DNA of 28,869 nucleotides from Lustribacter sp049512335 (GTDB lineage Bacteria > Vulcanimicrobiota > Vulcanimicrobiia > Vulcanimicrobiales > Vulcanimicrobiaceae), in contig JBEKXE010000048.1 of the NCBI GenBank assembly GCA_049512335.1, forward strand, positions 1 through 28,869. The letters run 5' to 3'. Made by a program: the position numbers and the translations under genes. Under the pieces are notes generated by a model that did not search any database, had not been told where the DNA came from, and worked only from the letters and a program-made list of their open reading frames with translations. Below are positions 21,279 to 28,869 of the stretch, piece by piece; the stretch's first letter is position 1, and the number at the start of each line of letters is the position of its first letter.

Positions 21279-22616
21279 ATGCTCAATGAAGACGACAATA
21301 ATCTCGTAGCTCGTGTCGGGAAAGGTACGCCGATGGGGGAACTCATGCGGCGCTATTGGCTGCCCGCATGCGTCTCGAGCGAGTTGGCGGCGGACGGCGA
21401 TCCACTCCGGCTCGTGCTGCTCGGCGAGAAGCTGCTTGCGTTTCGTGATTCGGACGGGCGCATCGGGGTGATCGACCACCTGTGCCCGCATCGTTGCGCG
21501 TCGCTGTTCTACGGGCGCAACGAAGAAGGCGGCCTCCGGTGCGTGTATCACGGCTGGAAGTTCGACGTCGCGGGCAACTGCCTCGACATGCCGAACGTGC
21601 CGGCGCCGCAGCAGAATTTCAAAGAGCGGGTCAACGTTCCGTCCTACAAGGTTGCCGAGCGGAACGGCGTCGTCTGGGTCTACATGGGGGACGGCGAAGC
21701 GCCGCCCTTACCCGAGATCCCGTACAATTTGCTGCCGCCGGAACGGCTCCGCATCACCCAGATGCAGCGCGAGTGCAACTGGCTGCAGGCGTTGGAAGGC
21801 GATATCGACGCGTCGCACGTCGACTTCTTGCATGGCGGCACGCGAACCGTTGCGGATTATCCGCCCGACGATCCAAGGCGTTTCGGCGCGATGGACCGCG
21901 CACCCGAATATGAAGTGACCGAAACGGACTGGGGCACGCTGTACGGCGCGAAGCGCAAGGCGGACCCCGGGCAGTCGTATTGGCGCCTCGGCCAATTCGT
22001 CTTTCCGTTCTGGACCGTGACGCCCAGCTCGCCGTTCGGTTCGGGAGCCGGTATTCGCGCTTGGGTCCCGATGGACGACACGCACGTCATGCTGTTCACG
22101 TTTCGCCGGCGCGAGAACACCGCGCCGCAGATCGGTGCGGACCGGGTCGGCTTCCGGGACAAAGGGTCGGAGTTTCTGCCCAACACCACCGATTGGTACG
22201 GCCGTTTCCGCATGCCGATCAATCGCGAGAACGATCATCTGCTCGACCGTACGCTGCAGCGCGATATGAACTACACGGGGGTGCTGGGCATTACCGAACA
22301 GGATCATGCGATCACCGAGAGCATGGGGCCGATCGCCGAGCGTACCAAGGAGCATCTCGTCTTGAGCGATCACATGATCGCGGTCACGCGGCGCCGGCTG
22401 ATCGAAGCAGCTCGCAAGCTTCGTGACGAGGGCCACGCGCCGCCGGCCTCCGAGGATTCCTCGCTGTACGCGAAGGTCGAGGGCGGCTATTGCGTCGCGC
22501 CGGCAACGGATTCGATTTGGGACGTCTACAACGCGCAGTTCGCGGCATTTCAGGCCGCCGGCGGACTCAATCGTTCGATCGTCTCGGCCCCACTCAAGCT
22601 CGAGGTACCGAGCTAG
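21279..22616 (+). CDS. Rieske oxygenase alpha subunit (phthalate 4,5-dioxygenase-like)
   Basis: 445 residues from MLNEDDNNLVARVGKGTPMG; upstream in-frame sequence runs into the regulator promoter and is not coding. The Rieske ligands are C69-x-H71 and C88-x2-H91 (CVYHGWKFD). The catalytic iron motif is IDASHVDFLH with H180 and H185. The C-terminus has TEQDHAITESMGPIAERTKEHL. All ligands are intact. It should hydroxylate an aromatic acid or demethylate an aryl ether with electrons from an unlinked reductase. Eight bases separate it from the VOC dioxygenase gene, and a binding protein follows, giving a compact uptake, hydroxylation and ring-cleavage cassette under the divergent IclR regulator. 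Confidence 0.94.
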   Translation: MLNEDDNNLVARVGKGTPMGELMRRYWLPACVSSELAADGDPLRLVLLGEKLLAFRDSDGRIGVIDHLCPHRCASLFYGRNEEGGLRCVYHGWKFDVAGNCLDMPNVPAPQQNFKERVNVPSYKVAERNGVVWVYMGDGEAPPLPEIPYNLLPPERLRITQMQRECNWLQALEGDIDASHVDFLHGGTRTVADYPPDDPRRFGAMDRAPEYEVTETDWGTLYGAKRKADPGQSYWRLGQFVFPFWTVTPSSPFGSGAGIRAWVPMDDTHVMLFTFRRRENTAPQIGADRVGFRDKGSEFLPNTTDWYGRFRMPINRENDHLLDRTLQRDMNYTGVLGITEQDHAITESMGPIAERTKEHLVLSDHMIAVTRRRLIEAARKLRDEGHAPPASEDSSLYAKVEGGYCVAPATDSIWDVYNAQFAAFQAAGGLNRSIVSAPLKLEVPS

Positions 22617-22624
22617 AAAGGTTT

Positions 22625-23470
22625 ATGACCATGGCTTCCGTCACCGCTCTGCGGAACGTTTCGCTCGGCGTCTCCGACTTGGAAGAAGCGGTTCGCTTCT
22701 TTAACGGAACATGGGGGTTGGAGGAAGTCGATCGTGCGGATGGCGCGGTCTACTTTCGCGGGACCGGTACGTACCATCATATCCTTGCGCTACGCCAGTC
22801 GGAACGCGAAGAAGTCATCAGCGCCGACTTTCTCGCCGAGAGCCGCGCGGATGTCGACGCGATCCATCGGCGCGCCGTCGGGGCCGGCGTGACTGCCGCG
22901 GCGCCCGGGCCGATCACGACGCCGGGCGGGGGCTACGGTTTCACGTTCAAGGATCCTGACGGCCGCACCGTGCGCGTGATTGCCGAAGACGAGCGGCATC
23001 ATGCCATCGAGGGTCAACCGGACCGGCCGTCCCGCATCATGCACGTGGTCTTGAATGCGATCGACAAGAACGCGACGTCGGACTTCTATTGCGAAGTGCT
23101 GGGTTTTACGGTCAGCAACGCGGTTCCGGTAGGCACCTTCCTCAAGTGCAACGAGGATCACCACGCCCTCGCGTTCTTCCGCTCCCAGGCGACGACGCTG
23201 AACCATATCGCGTTCAAGATGCAGGATGCGGCTGCCGTCTCACGCGGCGCGGAGCGCATGCTGTCGCGCGGCTACAAGATGGGCTGGGGGCTCGGCCGGC
23301 ATACGATCGAGGTGTACGCCTATTTCGAGGGGCCGCACCGTCTGCCGATCGAGTACATCGCCGTCGTGGGCGAAGATTGGAAACCGGACGTCAGCCTGCC
23401 GCACTGGGACACGTTCCCCGAGCGAACGCCGGAATTGAACGCCGCTATGTCACGCATCCCGTTTCAATGA
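22625..23470 (+). CDS. Two-module VOC extradiol dioxygenase (catechol 2,3-dioxygenase-like)
   Basis: 281 residues from the ATG at 22625 (AAAGG just upstream; a second ATG at 22631 is possible). There are two vicinal-oxygen-chelate modules: residues 8-120 (NVSLGVSDLEEAVRFFNGTW) and 137-250 (RIMHVVLNAIDKNATSDFYC). The metal ligands in the second module are H140, H194 (LNHIAF) and E243 (PIEYIA), the 2-His-1-Glu triad of type I extradiol dioxygenases such as BphC. It probably cleaves a catechol-type ring made by the upstream Rieske enzyme, although some VOC proteins of this shape have other functions. It overlaps the next gene by ATGA. Confidence 0.88.
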   Translation: MTMASVTALRNVSLGVSDLEEAVRFFNGTWGLEEVDRADGAVYFRGTGTYHHILALRQSEREEVISADFLAESRADVDAIHRRAVGAGVTAAAPGPITTPGGGYGFTFKDPDGRTVRVIAEDERHHAIEGQPDRPSRIMHVVLNAIDKNATSDFYCEVLGFTVSNAVPVGTFLKCNEDHHALAFFRSQATTLNHIAFKMQDAAAVSRGAERMLSRGYKMGWGLGRHTIEVYAYFEGPHRLPIEYIAVVGEDWKPDVSLPHWDTFPERTPELNAAMSRIPFQ

Positions 23471-24645
23471 AAAGTTCGCTCATCGCGGTTGCGCTGGCGG
23501 CGGTACTCGCGTCTGCCGCCGTGCCCGGTCGTGCGCAAAACGCGACGTATACGATTCCCGTCATTCTCTCGGAGACCGGTGGGGCGGCGGCCGTGGGGGT
23601 CGACGAACTCGCCGCGATTACGGCCTACGAGAAGGTCGTCAACCGCACCGGCGGCATCAAAGGGATGCCGTTGCACTTTCAGGTCTACGACGACGGCACG
23701 AACGCGGCGACCGCCGTACAGCTGACCAATACGATCCTCGCGCAGAAACCGCAGGTCGTGCTCGGGTCCTCGCTCACGCCGGCGACGAACGCCATGGTGC
23801 CGTTCTTCAAGGACGGTCCGGTGCTCTACGCCTTCACCCCGCTGCTCTATCCGGACAAAGGCAGCTACGTGTTCGCTACGCTGCCGACGCACATCGAGGC
23901 GGGCATGCTGCGCTACATCCGCGGCCGCGGCTGGAACAAGATCGCGTTCCTGCGCATCAACGACGCTTCGGGACAGGATAATGCCAAGTCGATCGATCTG
24001 TTGCTGAGCGAGCCCGACAACAAGTCGATCGTCACCACGACGAGCCAGTTCTTCAATACGGCCGATTTGAACATCTCCGCGCAAGCCACGGCCATCAAGA
24101 ACAGCGGCGCGCAGGTGCTCTTCGTATCGGCGACCGGGGCCCCGTTCGGCACGGTTCTGCGCGGCCTCCGCGATGCCGGCGTCGATCTGCCGATCTTTAC
24201 CGGCGGCTCCAACCTCGCGCCGGGTTTCATCAGCCGCTTCGACCAACTCGTGCCGAAAGCGGGGCTCTGGACGGTCGCGGCCAGCTTCATCAATCGCGAT
24301 TGGCCGGCGAAGAGTTCGCTCAAGCCGGCGGTCGACGAGTTCTACACGACGCTGGAGGCAGCGGGCCTCAAGCCGGGCACCGCTCACGGGCTCGGCTGGG
24401 ACGCCGCGAAGATCGTCGTCGCCGCGCTGCGCGCGCTCGGGCCGAACGCGACCGCGGCGCAGATCCACGACTGGATCGAAAACCTGCACGGCTTTCCCGG
24501 CGCGCTCGGCATCTACGACTTCCGCAGCGGCGACCAGCACGGCTTGGGCATCGACTCGACGCTCGTCGTGCGGTACGACCCGGCGTCACCCAACGGCGCC
24601 GACATCATGAGCGTCGCGGGCGGAGCCCCGCTGCCCGGCAAGTAG
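23467..24645 (+). CDS. Branched-chain-type ABC substrate-binding protein (Peripla_BP_6)
   Basis: 392 residues. The ATG overlaps the VOC gene stop (ATGA), so they are coupled. The signal peptide (AVALAAVLASAAVPGRAQ) is followed by a Peripla_BP_6/LivJ fold: TYTIPVILSETGGAAAVGVD, VNRTGGIKGMPL, VVLGSSLTPATNAMVPFF and GTAHGLGWDAAKIVVAAL. Proteins of this type in aromatic-degradation loci bind aromatic acids. As the third gene of the Rieske-VOC cassette it probably captures that cassette's substrate. No Liv-type permease or ATPase genes follow; the next gene is convergent with a 1-base gap. Confidence 0.9.
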   Translation: MKSSLIAVALAAVLASAAVPGRAQNATYTIPVILSETGGAAAVGVDELAAITAYEKVVNRTGGIKGMPLHFQVYDDGTNAATAVQLTNTILAQKPQVVLGSSLTPATNAMVPFFKDGPVLYAFTPLLYPDKGSYVFATLPTHIEAGMLRYIRGRGWNKIAFLRINDASGQDNAKSIDLLLSEPDNKSIVTTTSQFFNTADLNISAQATAIKNSGAQVLFVSATGAPFGTVLRGLRDAGVDLPIFTGGSNLAPGFISRFDQLVPKAGLWTVAASFINRDWPAKSSLKPAVDEFYTTLEAAGLKPGTAHGLGWDAAKIVVAALRALGPNATAAQIHDWIENLHGFPGALGIYDFRSGDQHGLGIDSTLVVRYDPASPNGADIMSVAGGAPLPGK

Positions 24646-24646
24646 T

Positions 24647-25873
24647 CTACACGAGCTGGTGCAGCACCGGCGCGCGGACGCCCAGACGTTCCGCGCCGTT
24701 CGCCGTGACGGCGATCGTTTCGCCCCAGCGCGCGAGTTCTCGTTGGCCGTCGTACGTGTACGGCTTGATCGCGAACGCGCAACCGGCTTCGATCACGCGG
24801 TTCAACGTCACTTCGGGCAGCTGGCGATCGGTGACGATCAGCGGTCCGTCGTCACCAGTGCCGCGGCCGTGCGCTCCGAGACCCGTCCACACTTGCGAAT
24901 TCGCTTGGCCGGTGCGCGCCGCGGCGATCAACTCGCGCACGGTGATGCCGGGCTTCAAGATCGTCATGACGCGGTCGTACGCCTCGATTGCGCGCTGGTG
25001 TGCGTCGAGCGTTTCAGGGTGGGCTTTGCCGAGCGAACACGTCTGGTCGAGCTGCGCGATGTGCCCGCCCCAACGGCCCTCGACCTCCACCGAGAGGATG
25101 TCGTCCTCGCCGAACGCGCGCGTCGTCGGTTGTTCGAGCCGGTGGTAGGGTGCGGTGCGCGGCCCGCTCACCCAGCCGATCATCGGCGTGAACGTCCCGC
25201 CGGCCTCGGCACTCGCGTACATCATCTGCGCGAAGACGTGCCGTTCGCGCACCCCCGGCCGTGCCGTCGCCACGAGCGCGTCGATCATTTGCTCGGCGAC
25301 CCGCGTGCCCTTGCGCAGAAACTCGATCTCTTCGGCGGACTTCACGTAGCGCGCCGCCCCGAGGATCTCGCTCGCGCTGACGAACTCGCATTTCGGAAAC
25401 GCCTGCTTCAGCATCTCGACCGACGCGTGGTTCACCTCGCCTTCGCGAGCGCGCACGTGAACGAGATCGGTGGCCGTCAAACCGCCGATGGCGACGCGCG
25501 CCGACGCGTAGCTTCCGCGCTCGTTCATCCACGCGATCAGCGCGGCCGCGCTGCAGCCGCGCGGCGTCGGCCGGATGTCGTCGAACCAGTTCGAAGACGG
25601 CCACACCCCGCCGCGTGAATGCCAGGCCGTCACCTCGCCCTCGAGCGGGAACGCGACGGTCTGTTCTTCGCTGTTGTCGCCGAGCTGCGTCAAGTAGCGG
25701 TGGTTGGCCGATCCGCGGCCGTGGGCGTTGGTGTTCGTCAGGCAAACGATGAGGTCGACGCCCGCCGCCCGCATGAGCTTGCGCACGCGGCCCCAACGCA
25801 AATCGCGTTCGGCGACCGAAAAGACGTCATTGCTCCACTCGGGAGACCACCGCGGCTTCGTTGCCTTCGTCAT
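24647..25873 (-). CDS. M24-fold protein (creatinase/aminopeptidase P-like), metal site degenerate
   Basis: 408 residues with the two-domain layout of creatinase and aminopeptidase P: an N-terminal creatinase-type domain (about 20-165) and a C-terminal pita-bread domain (about 175-400). In the pita-bread part the usual metal ligands D, D, H, E, E are not all there. The first strand reads ILSVEVEGRWGGHIAQLDQT, with Glu263 or a neighbour in place of the first Asp and Gln in place of the second. H335 (GLGAHG) is kept. The fourth site is K370 (AIKPY) instead of Glu. E385 (WGETI) is kept. It is therefore more like creatinase-type, metal-independent hydrolases than a peptidase. Its start is 34 bases from the stop of the upstream binding-protein gene on the same strand, so the two are probably one operon. 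Confidence 0.82.
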   Translation of the reverse strand: MTKATKPRWSPEWSNDVFSVAERDLRWGRVRKLMRAAGVDLIVCLTNTNAHGRGSANHRYLTQLGDNSEEQTVAFPLEGEVTAWHSRGGVWPSSNWFDDIRPTPRGCSAAALIAWMNERGSYASARVAIGGLTATDLVHVRAREGEVNHASVEMLKQAFPKCEFVSASEILGAARYVKSAEEIEFLRKGTRVAEQMIDALVATARPGVRERHVFAQMMYASAEAGGTFTPMIGWVSGPRTAPYHRLEQPTTRAFGEDDILSVEVEGRWGGHIAQLDQTCSLGKAHPETLDAHQRAIEAYDRVMTILKPGITVRELIAAARTGQANSQVWTGLGAHGRGTGDDGPLIVTDRQLPEVTLNRVIEAGCAFAIKPYTYDGQRELARWGETIAVTANGAERLGVRAPVLHQLV

Positions 25874-25906
25874 CGCCGCGCGTTTCGCGGCAATCGGACA
25901 CGGCGC

Positions 25907-27070
25907 CTATAGCGGCGTGCCGCCGACCTTGCTCACGGGGGTGAACTTGCTGCCCGCCTCGTCGACGCGGATCACGAGGACGCTGTTGATGCCGACGCCG
26001 TGCTGCGGATTCGTGCGAAAATCATAGGTGCCATTGACGCCGACCCAGCCCCGCAGCGAGGTCAGGTACGCGCGCAGCTTTGCCGCCGACGCGTCCGGGC
26101 CCAGTTTCCGCAGCGCGTTGACGATCAACATGCCGGGATCCCACGCACCGACCGCGATCATATCGGGCTTCGCGCCGACGGCCGCGAGCGCGCCGGTCAT
26201 CGTCGCATACGCGCTCCGCGTCGGAGCGTCGTTCATCGCGTCGGCGTAGTACGGCCCGGCGGCGAAGTACAAGTTGCTCGGGACGATTGCGGCGTATTGC
26301 TTGAAAAAGTTGGCGTTGAGGTTTCCGGGTGACGTCAGCGTCGGCACGTCGAGTCCGGCATCGCGGGCGTTGCGGAAGAGGGTCCCGGCCGGCGTGCCGG
26401 TGGCCCAGGCGATCAGCACGTTCGGATTGGCCGCCTTGATGCGCGTCATCTGAGCGGCGACGCTCATGTCGTTCGTGCCGAAGTGCTCGTTGTCGACGAC
26501 CTGCATGTCTTTGTTTTCCGGTAACGCGAGGACCGCTGCGAGTCCGCGCTCCGTGTCGAGTCCGCCGCCGTCGGTCGCGAAGATCGTTGCGAGCCGGTGC
26601 AAGCCGCGCTCGCGGAAGTAGCGCACGACGACGTTGAGCATCGTGTCGTTCGGCGGCTGCGTGTACAGTTCGTAGCTGCCCGGAACGACGGTGCCGGCGT
26701 TCGTGAGGCAGTAGAGCAGCGGTCCGTCCTGCATCAAGAGCGGAGCGATTGCGGCGCACGCCTGCGGCGTGGTCGAGCCCATGATGATCGGCACGCCTTT
26801 CGCGATCAGCCCTTGCGCCAGGAGCAATGCGTTTTTCGGATCGGTCTGATCGTCGGCCGCCACGAACGAGACCGGCCGGCCGGCGATGCCGCCCGTGCGG
26901 TTGACGTATCCCTCGACCGCTTTGAGGGATTGCAGCATCGTGTTGCCGAGGAACGCGCCCGATCCGGTCAGCGGCAAGATCACGTTGATGACGTAGGGGT
27001 CGGCCGCGCGCGCCGCGGGCGCCATCGTTGCGAGCAGCGCCGCGACCAGCAGCAGCCGGACGATCTTCAT
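25907..27070 (-). CDS. Branched-chain-type ABC substrate-binding protein (Peripla_BP_6)
   Basis: 387 residues with signal peptide MKIVRLLLVAALLATMAPAA and cleavage near ARA. The Peripla_BP_6 fold shows VINVILPLTGSGAFLGNTML, VNRTGGIAGRPVSFV, IIMGSTTPQACAAIAPLL and VGAWDPGMLIVNAL. It is related to the 23467-24645 product by general pattern (NRTGGI-G, QHG-GI-S near the C-terminus). It lies between the DUF5519-like gene (16 bases away) and the M24-fold gene, all minus strand. Ligand unknown; an amide or aromatic acid would fit the neighbours. No permease or ATPase is present. Confidence 0.9.
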   Translation of the reverse strand: MKIVRLLLVAALLATMAPAARAADPYVINVILPLTGSGAFLGNTMLQSLKAVEGYVNRTGGIAGRPVSFVAADDQTDPKNALLLAQGLIAKGVPIIMGSTTPQACAAIAPLLMQDGPLLYCLTNAGTVVPGSYELYTQPPNDTMLNVVVRYFRERGLHRLATIFATDGGGLDTERGLAAVLALPENKDMQVVDNEHFGTNDMSVAAQMTRIKAANPNVLIAWATGTPAGTLFRNARDAGLDVPTLTSPGNLNANFFKQYAAIVPSNLYFAAGPYYADAMNDAPTRSAYATMTGALAAVGAKPDMIAVGAWDPGMLIVNALRKLGPDASAAKLRAYLTSLRGWVGVNGTYDFRTNPQHGVGINSVLVIRVDEAGSKFTPVSKVGGTPL

Positions 27071-27086
27071 AAACGGCCGGCCGGAC

Positions 27087-27551
27087 TCAGGCGGCCGGTG
27101 TACGCGCGAACGCGTAGCTCTGCTCCACCAGTTGCCAAATGATTTCGAGGTCGTGCTCGTCGCGCGGAGCGTACAGCATGACTAGGTTCGGTGGGCGCCG
27201 GCCCATGTGGACGAGCGGATGCACTTCGGCCCAGCCCTGCGCGACCGCGCTTCCCGCGACGTCGAGCGGGAGCGAGGCGTGGAGCGAGCCGTCGTGGTTC
27301 CCGTGCAGATGCGCGAACTCGGTGCCGTCGATGAAGGCCTCGCGCGGGCCCCGCGCCAGCGCCGGATCGAGATGCAGCGCGCGCGTCTGCGGCACCGATT
27401 TCTTGCTCGGGCCGACCGTGATGCCGGGGAGCGCGATCATGCGCCGCCACAACTCGGCTTGGATCGTGAGCGACGGCGTCTGATCCAGCTGTTCGTGTGG
27501 TATCTCGGCCGACGTGGCGGGTCGCGCCCCGGGCCTCTCCATGATCGTCAT
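27087..27551 (-). CDS. DUF5519/luciferase-domain-like protein
   Basis: 154 residues, soluble. The central block FIDGTEFAHLHGNHDGSLHA, then SLPLDVAGSAVAQGWAEVHP, and the end LVMLYAPRDEHDLEIIWQLV match the DUF5519 (Pfam Luciferase, PF17648) pattern as I recall it: GTEFAH-HxDGSLH, a WxExHPL element and a Y-PRD-x-E-E/D tail. Family function is not established. It starts the minus-strand group that continues with a binding protein and the M24-fold protein, and is divergent from the Rieske gene at 27661. Confidence 0.72.
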   Translation of the reverse strand: MTIMERPGARPATSAEIPHEQLDQTPSLTIQAELWRRMIALPGITVGPSKKSVPQTRALHLDPALARGPREAFIDGTEFAHLHGNHDGSLHASLPLDVAGSAVAQGWAEVHPLVHMGRRPPNLVMLYAPRDEHDLEIIWQLVEQSYAFARTPAA

Positions 27552-27660
27552 GAAAGCACCTCGAATGGTCCGCCAGCCTTCCAGGACAGGGGGCTGCTTC
27601 CTTCAGCTTGCCTTACGGACGCGGAGGAGGGCGCGGCGGCAACGAACAGGTCCGCCATCG

Positions 27661-28869
27661 ATGCTTTCGCAAGAACAAAATCAAGCCCTGACCGCAATCG
27701 GGCCCGGTACCCCGATGGGAGCGGTCTTTCGCCGCTACTGGCTGCCGGTGGTGCTGGCCGATGAACTCGCCGAACCCGACGGTCCTCCGGCGCGCGTGCG
27801 TGTGCTCGGCGAAGATCTCGTTGCGTTTCGCGATACGACCGGCCGCGTCGGTTTGGTCGACGCGTTCTGTCCGCACCGGCGCGCTCCAATGTTCTTCGGC
27901 CGCAACGAAGAGTGTGGATTGCGCTGCGTCTACCACGGCTGGAAATTCGACGCTGACGGCACGTGCGTCGACATGCCGTCCGAGCCGCCGGACTCGCTCT
28001 TCAAAACGAAGGTGACGATCGCGTCCTATCCCACCTGGGAAGGCGCCGGAATGGTCTGGGCATACTTGGGTCCGGCGGCGGAGATGCCGCCGCCCCCGGC
28101 ATACGAGTTGACGCGCGCACCGGCGACCCACCGCTTCGTATCGAAAACGCGCGAGTCGTGCAATTATCTCCAGGCTTTCGAAGGCGGCATCGACACCGCC
28201 CATATTTCGTTTCTGCACAACATGAAACTCGGCGACCGCCGGAATCCTCGCGCGCTCGATACCTCGCCGCGCCTGGAGGTCGAGAAGACCGCTTACGGTT
28301 TCCGTTATCACGGAATTCGCAATGCAGGCGACGACGAATACATCCGCGTCTATCAGTACCTCATGCCGGCTCAGCAATGTCGCGGCTTGATCATCGGTTA
28401 CAGCGGCGAGCAGGTTCCCGTTCCGACGATGAACGGGCACATCTGGGTGCCGATCGACGATACGCACACGTTCGTCTATAACTATATCTACTCGGCCGAT
28501 CCGGAGATCGAGCTGCCGCGCGATTGGATCATCGACCACGAGATCCACTCGGGTCGCGGACCGGACGATCTCAACCCCGATTTTTCGCTCAAGAAGAACA
28601 TGAGCAACGACTACATGATCGACCGGAACGTCCAAAAGACGCGCACATTCACCGGCATCACGGGCATCAATACGCAAGATTACGCGCTTCAAGAAGGCAT
28701 GGGTCCGATCGTCGATCGCACGCGCGAGCACCTGGGAACCACGGATCGCGCGATCATCGCGGCCCGTCAGTTGTTGCTCGAGGCGATCGACGACGTGAGT
28801 GCCGGTCGCCGACCGCGCGGGGCCGATACGACGGCGTGCAGCGATGTTCGCGCGACCGACTTGCTGGTG
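27661..28869 (+). CDS. Rieske oxygenase alpha subunit, partial (runs off the window)
   Basis: 403 codons are visible with no stop, so the C-terminus is missing. MLSQEQNQALTAIGPGTPMG starts the frame; the ribosome-binding site is weak. Rieske ligands are C70-x-H72 and C89-x2-H92 (CVYHGWKFD). The catalytic iron motif is IDTAHISFLH with H181 and H186. The TQDYALQEGMGPIVDRTREHL segment is present, so most of the protein is in view. It belongs to the same phthalate 4,5-dioxygenase-like group as the other Rieske genes. It is divergent from the DUF5519-like gene, with about 110 bases between starts that probably hold both promoters. Confidence 0.92.
   Translation, partial: MLSQEQNQALTAIGPGTPMGAVFRRYWLPVVLADELAEPDGPPARVRVLGEDLVAFRDTTGRVGLVDAFCPHRRAPMFFGRNEECGLRCVYHGWKFDADGTCVDMPSEPPDSLFKTKVTIASYPTWEGAGMVWAYLGPAAEMPPPPAYELTRAPATHRFVSKTRESCNYLQAFEGGIDTAHISFLHNMKLGDRRNPRALDTSPRLEVEKTAYGFRYHGIRNAGDDEYIRVYQYLMPAQQCRGLIIGYSGEQVPVPTMNGHIWVPIDDTHTFVYNYIYSADPEIELPRDWIIDHEIHSGRGPDDLNPDFSLKKNMSNDYMIDRNVQKTRTFTGITGINTQDYALQEGMGPIVDRTREHLGTTDRAIIAARQLLLEAIDDVSAGRRPRGADTTACSDVRATDLLV

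Noticed and set aside
1..28869. CRISPR array
   Set aside because: No regularly spaced short repeats are visible; the only clear nucleotide repeats are the tRNA-derived pair, one PELVEG-type element and hairpins.

Overview
The window is high-GC DNA from a free-living bacterium. Aromatic ring-hydroxylating Rieske oxygenases, many periplasmic substrate-binding proteins, YkgJ-type cysteine-cluster proteins and secreted Hcp-like proteins fit a soil lineage such as Eremiobacterota/Vulcanimicrobiota or a similar phylum. That placement is an inference from gene content, not something the sequence proves.

Layout. 1-105: tail of an IS110-type transposase. 106-4706 (minus): a tight four-gene operon, methyltransferase/glycosyltransferase fusion - binding protein - Rieske oxygenase - binding protein. 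5044-6643: a small heat-shock protein, a PAS-LuxR regulator and tRNA-Ile(GAT) with its terminator. 6773-9490: a zinc-independent quinone oxidoreductase, a binding protein closely related to the one at 106-1053, and two duplicated small coiled-coil genes preceded by a 14-codon ORF. 10090-13712: a six-gene plus-strand operon (below). 13702-16137: two 69-bp copies of a tRNA-Thr 3' half plus terminator, each followed by an inverted tRNA 5' half, bracketing a secreted Hcp-like gene and a secreted IPT/TIG-like gene. 16204-18864: a second Hcp-like gene, a secreted protein and two overlapping YkgJ-type genes. 18880-28869: an aromatic-catabolism landscape with a decayed Rieske gene, an IclR regulator divergent from an intact Rieske gene, a two-module VOC/extradiol dioxygenase, two branched-chain-type binding proteins, an M24-fold protein, a DUF5519-like protein and a Rieske gene that runs off the end.

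Most interesting system: 10090-13712. The gene at 11372-12394 encodes a tetrapyrrole-methylase-fold enzyme that closely follows the borosin peptide-backbone alpha-N-methyltransferases (OphMA type). Its clasp/borosin-binding-like helical domain lies at the N-terminus instead of the C-terminus, and no core peptide is attached. Ten bases upstream, a 94-residue Cys/Pro-rich protein ends in a beta-branched, omphalotin-like tail (TVILTVAVVVA), a candidate substrate in trans. The operon also carries a 206-residue protein with 11-residue Cys repeats and the same YPPFPP motif, a coiled-coil protein, a DUF6065-like protein and a prolyl-4-hydroxylase-type 2OG-Fe(II) oxygenase. I propose a bacterial borosin-like RiPP locus with unusual domain logic. 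The methyltransferase assignment is strong; the substrate assignment is inference.

The catabolic part pairs Rieske oxygenases with nearby binding proteins: six binding proteins, three Rieske genes and one Rieske pseudogene, with no ABC permease or ATPase gene anywhere in the window.
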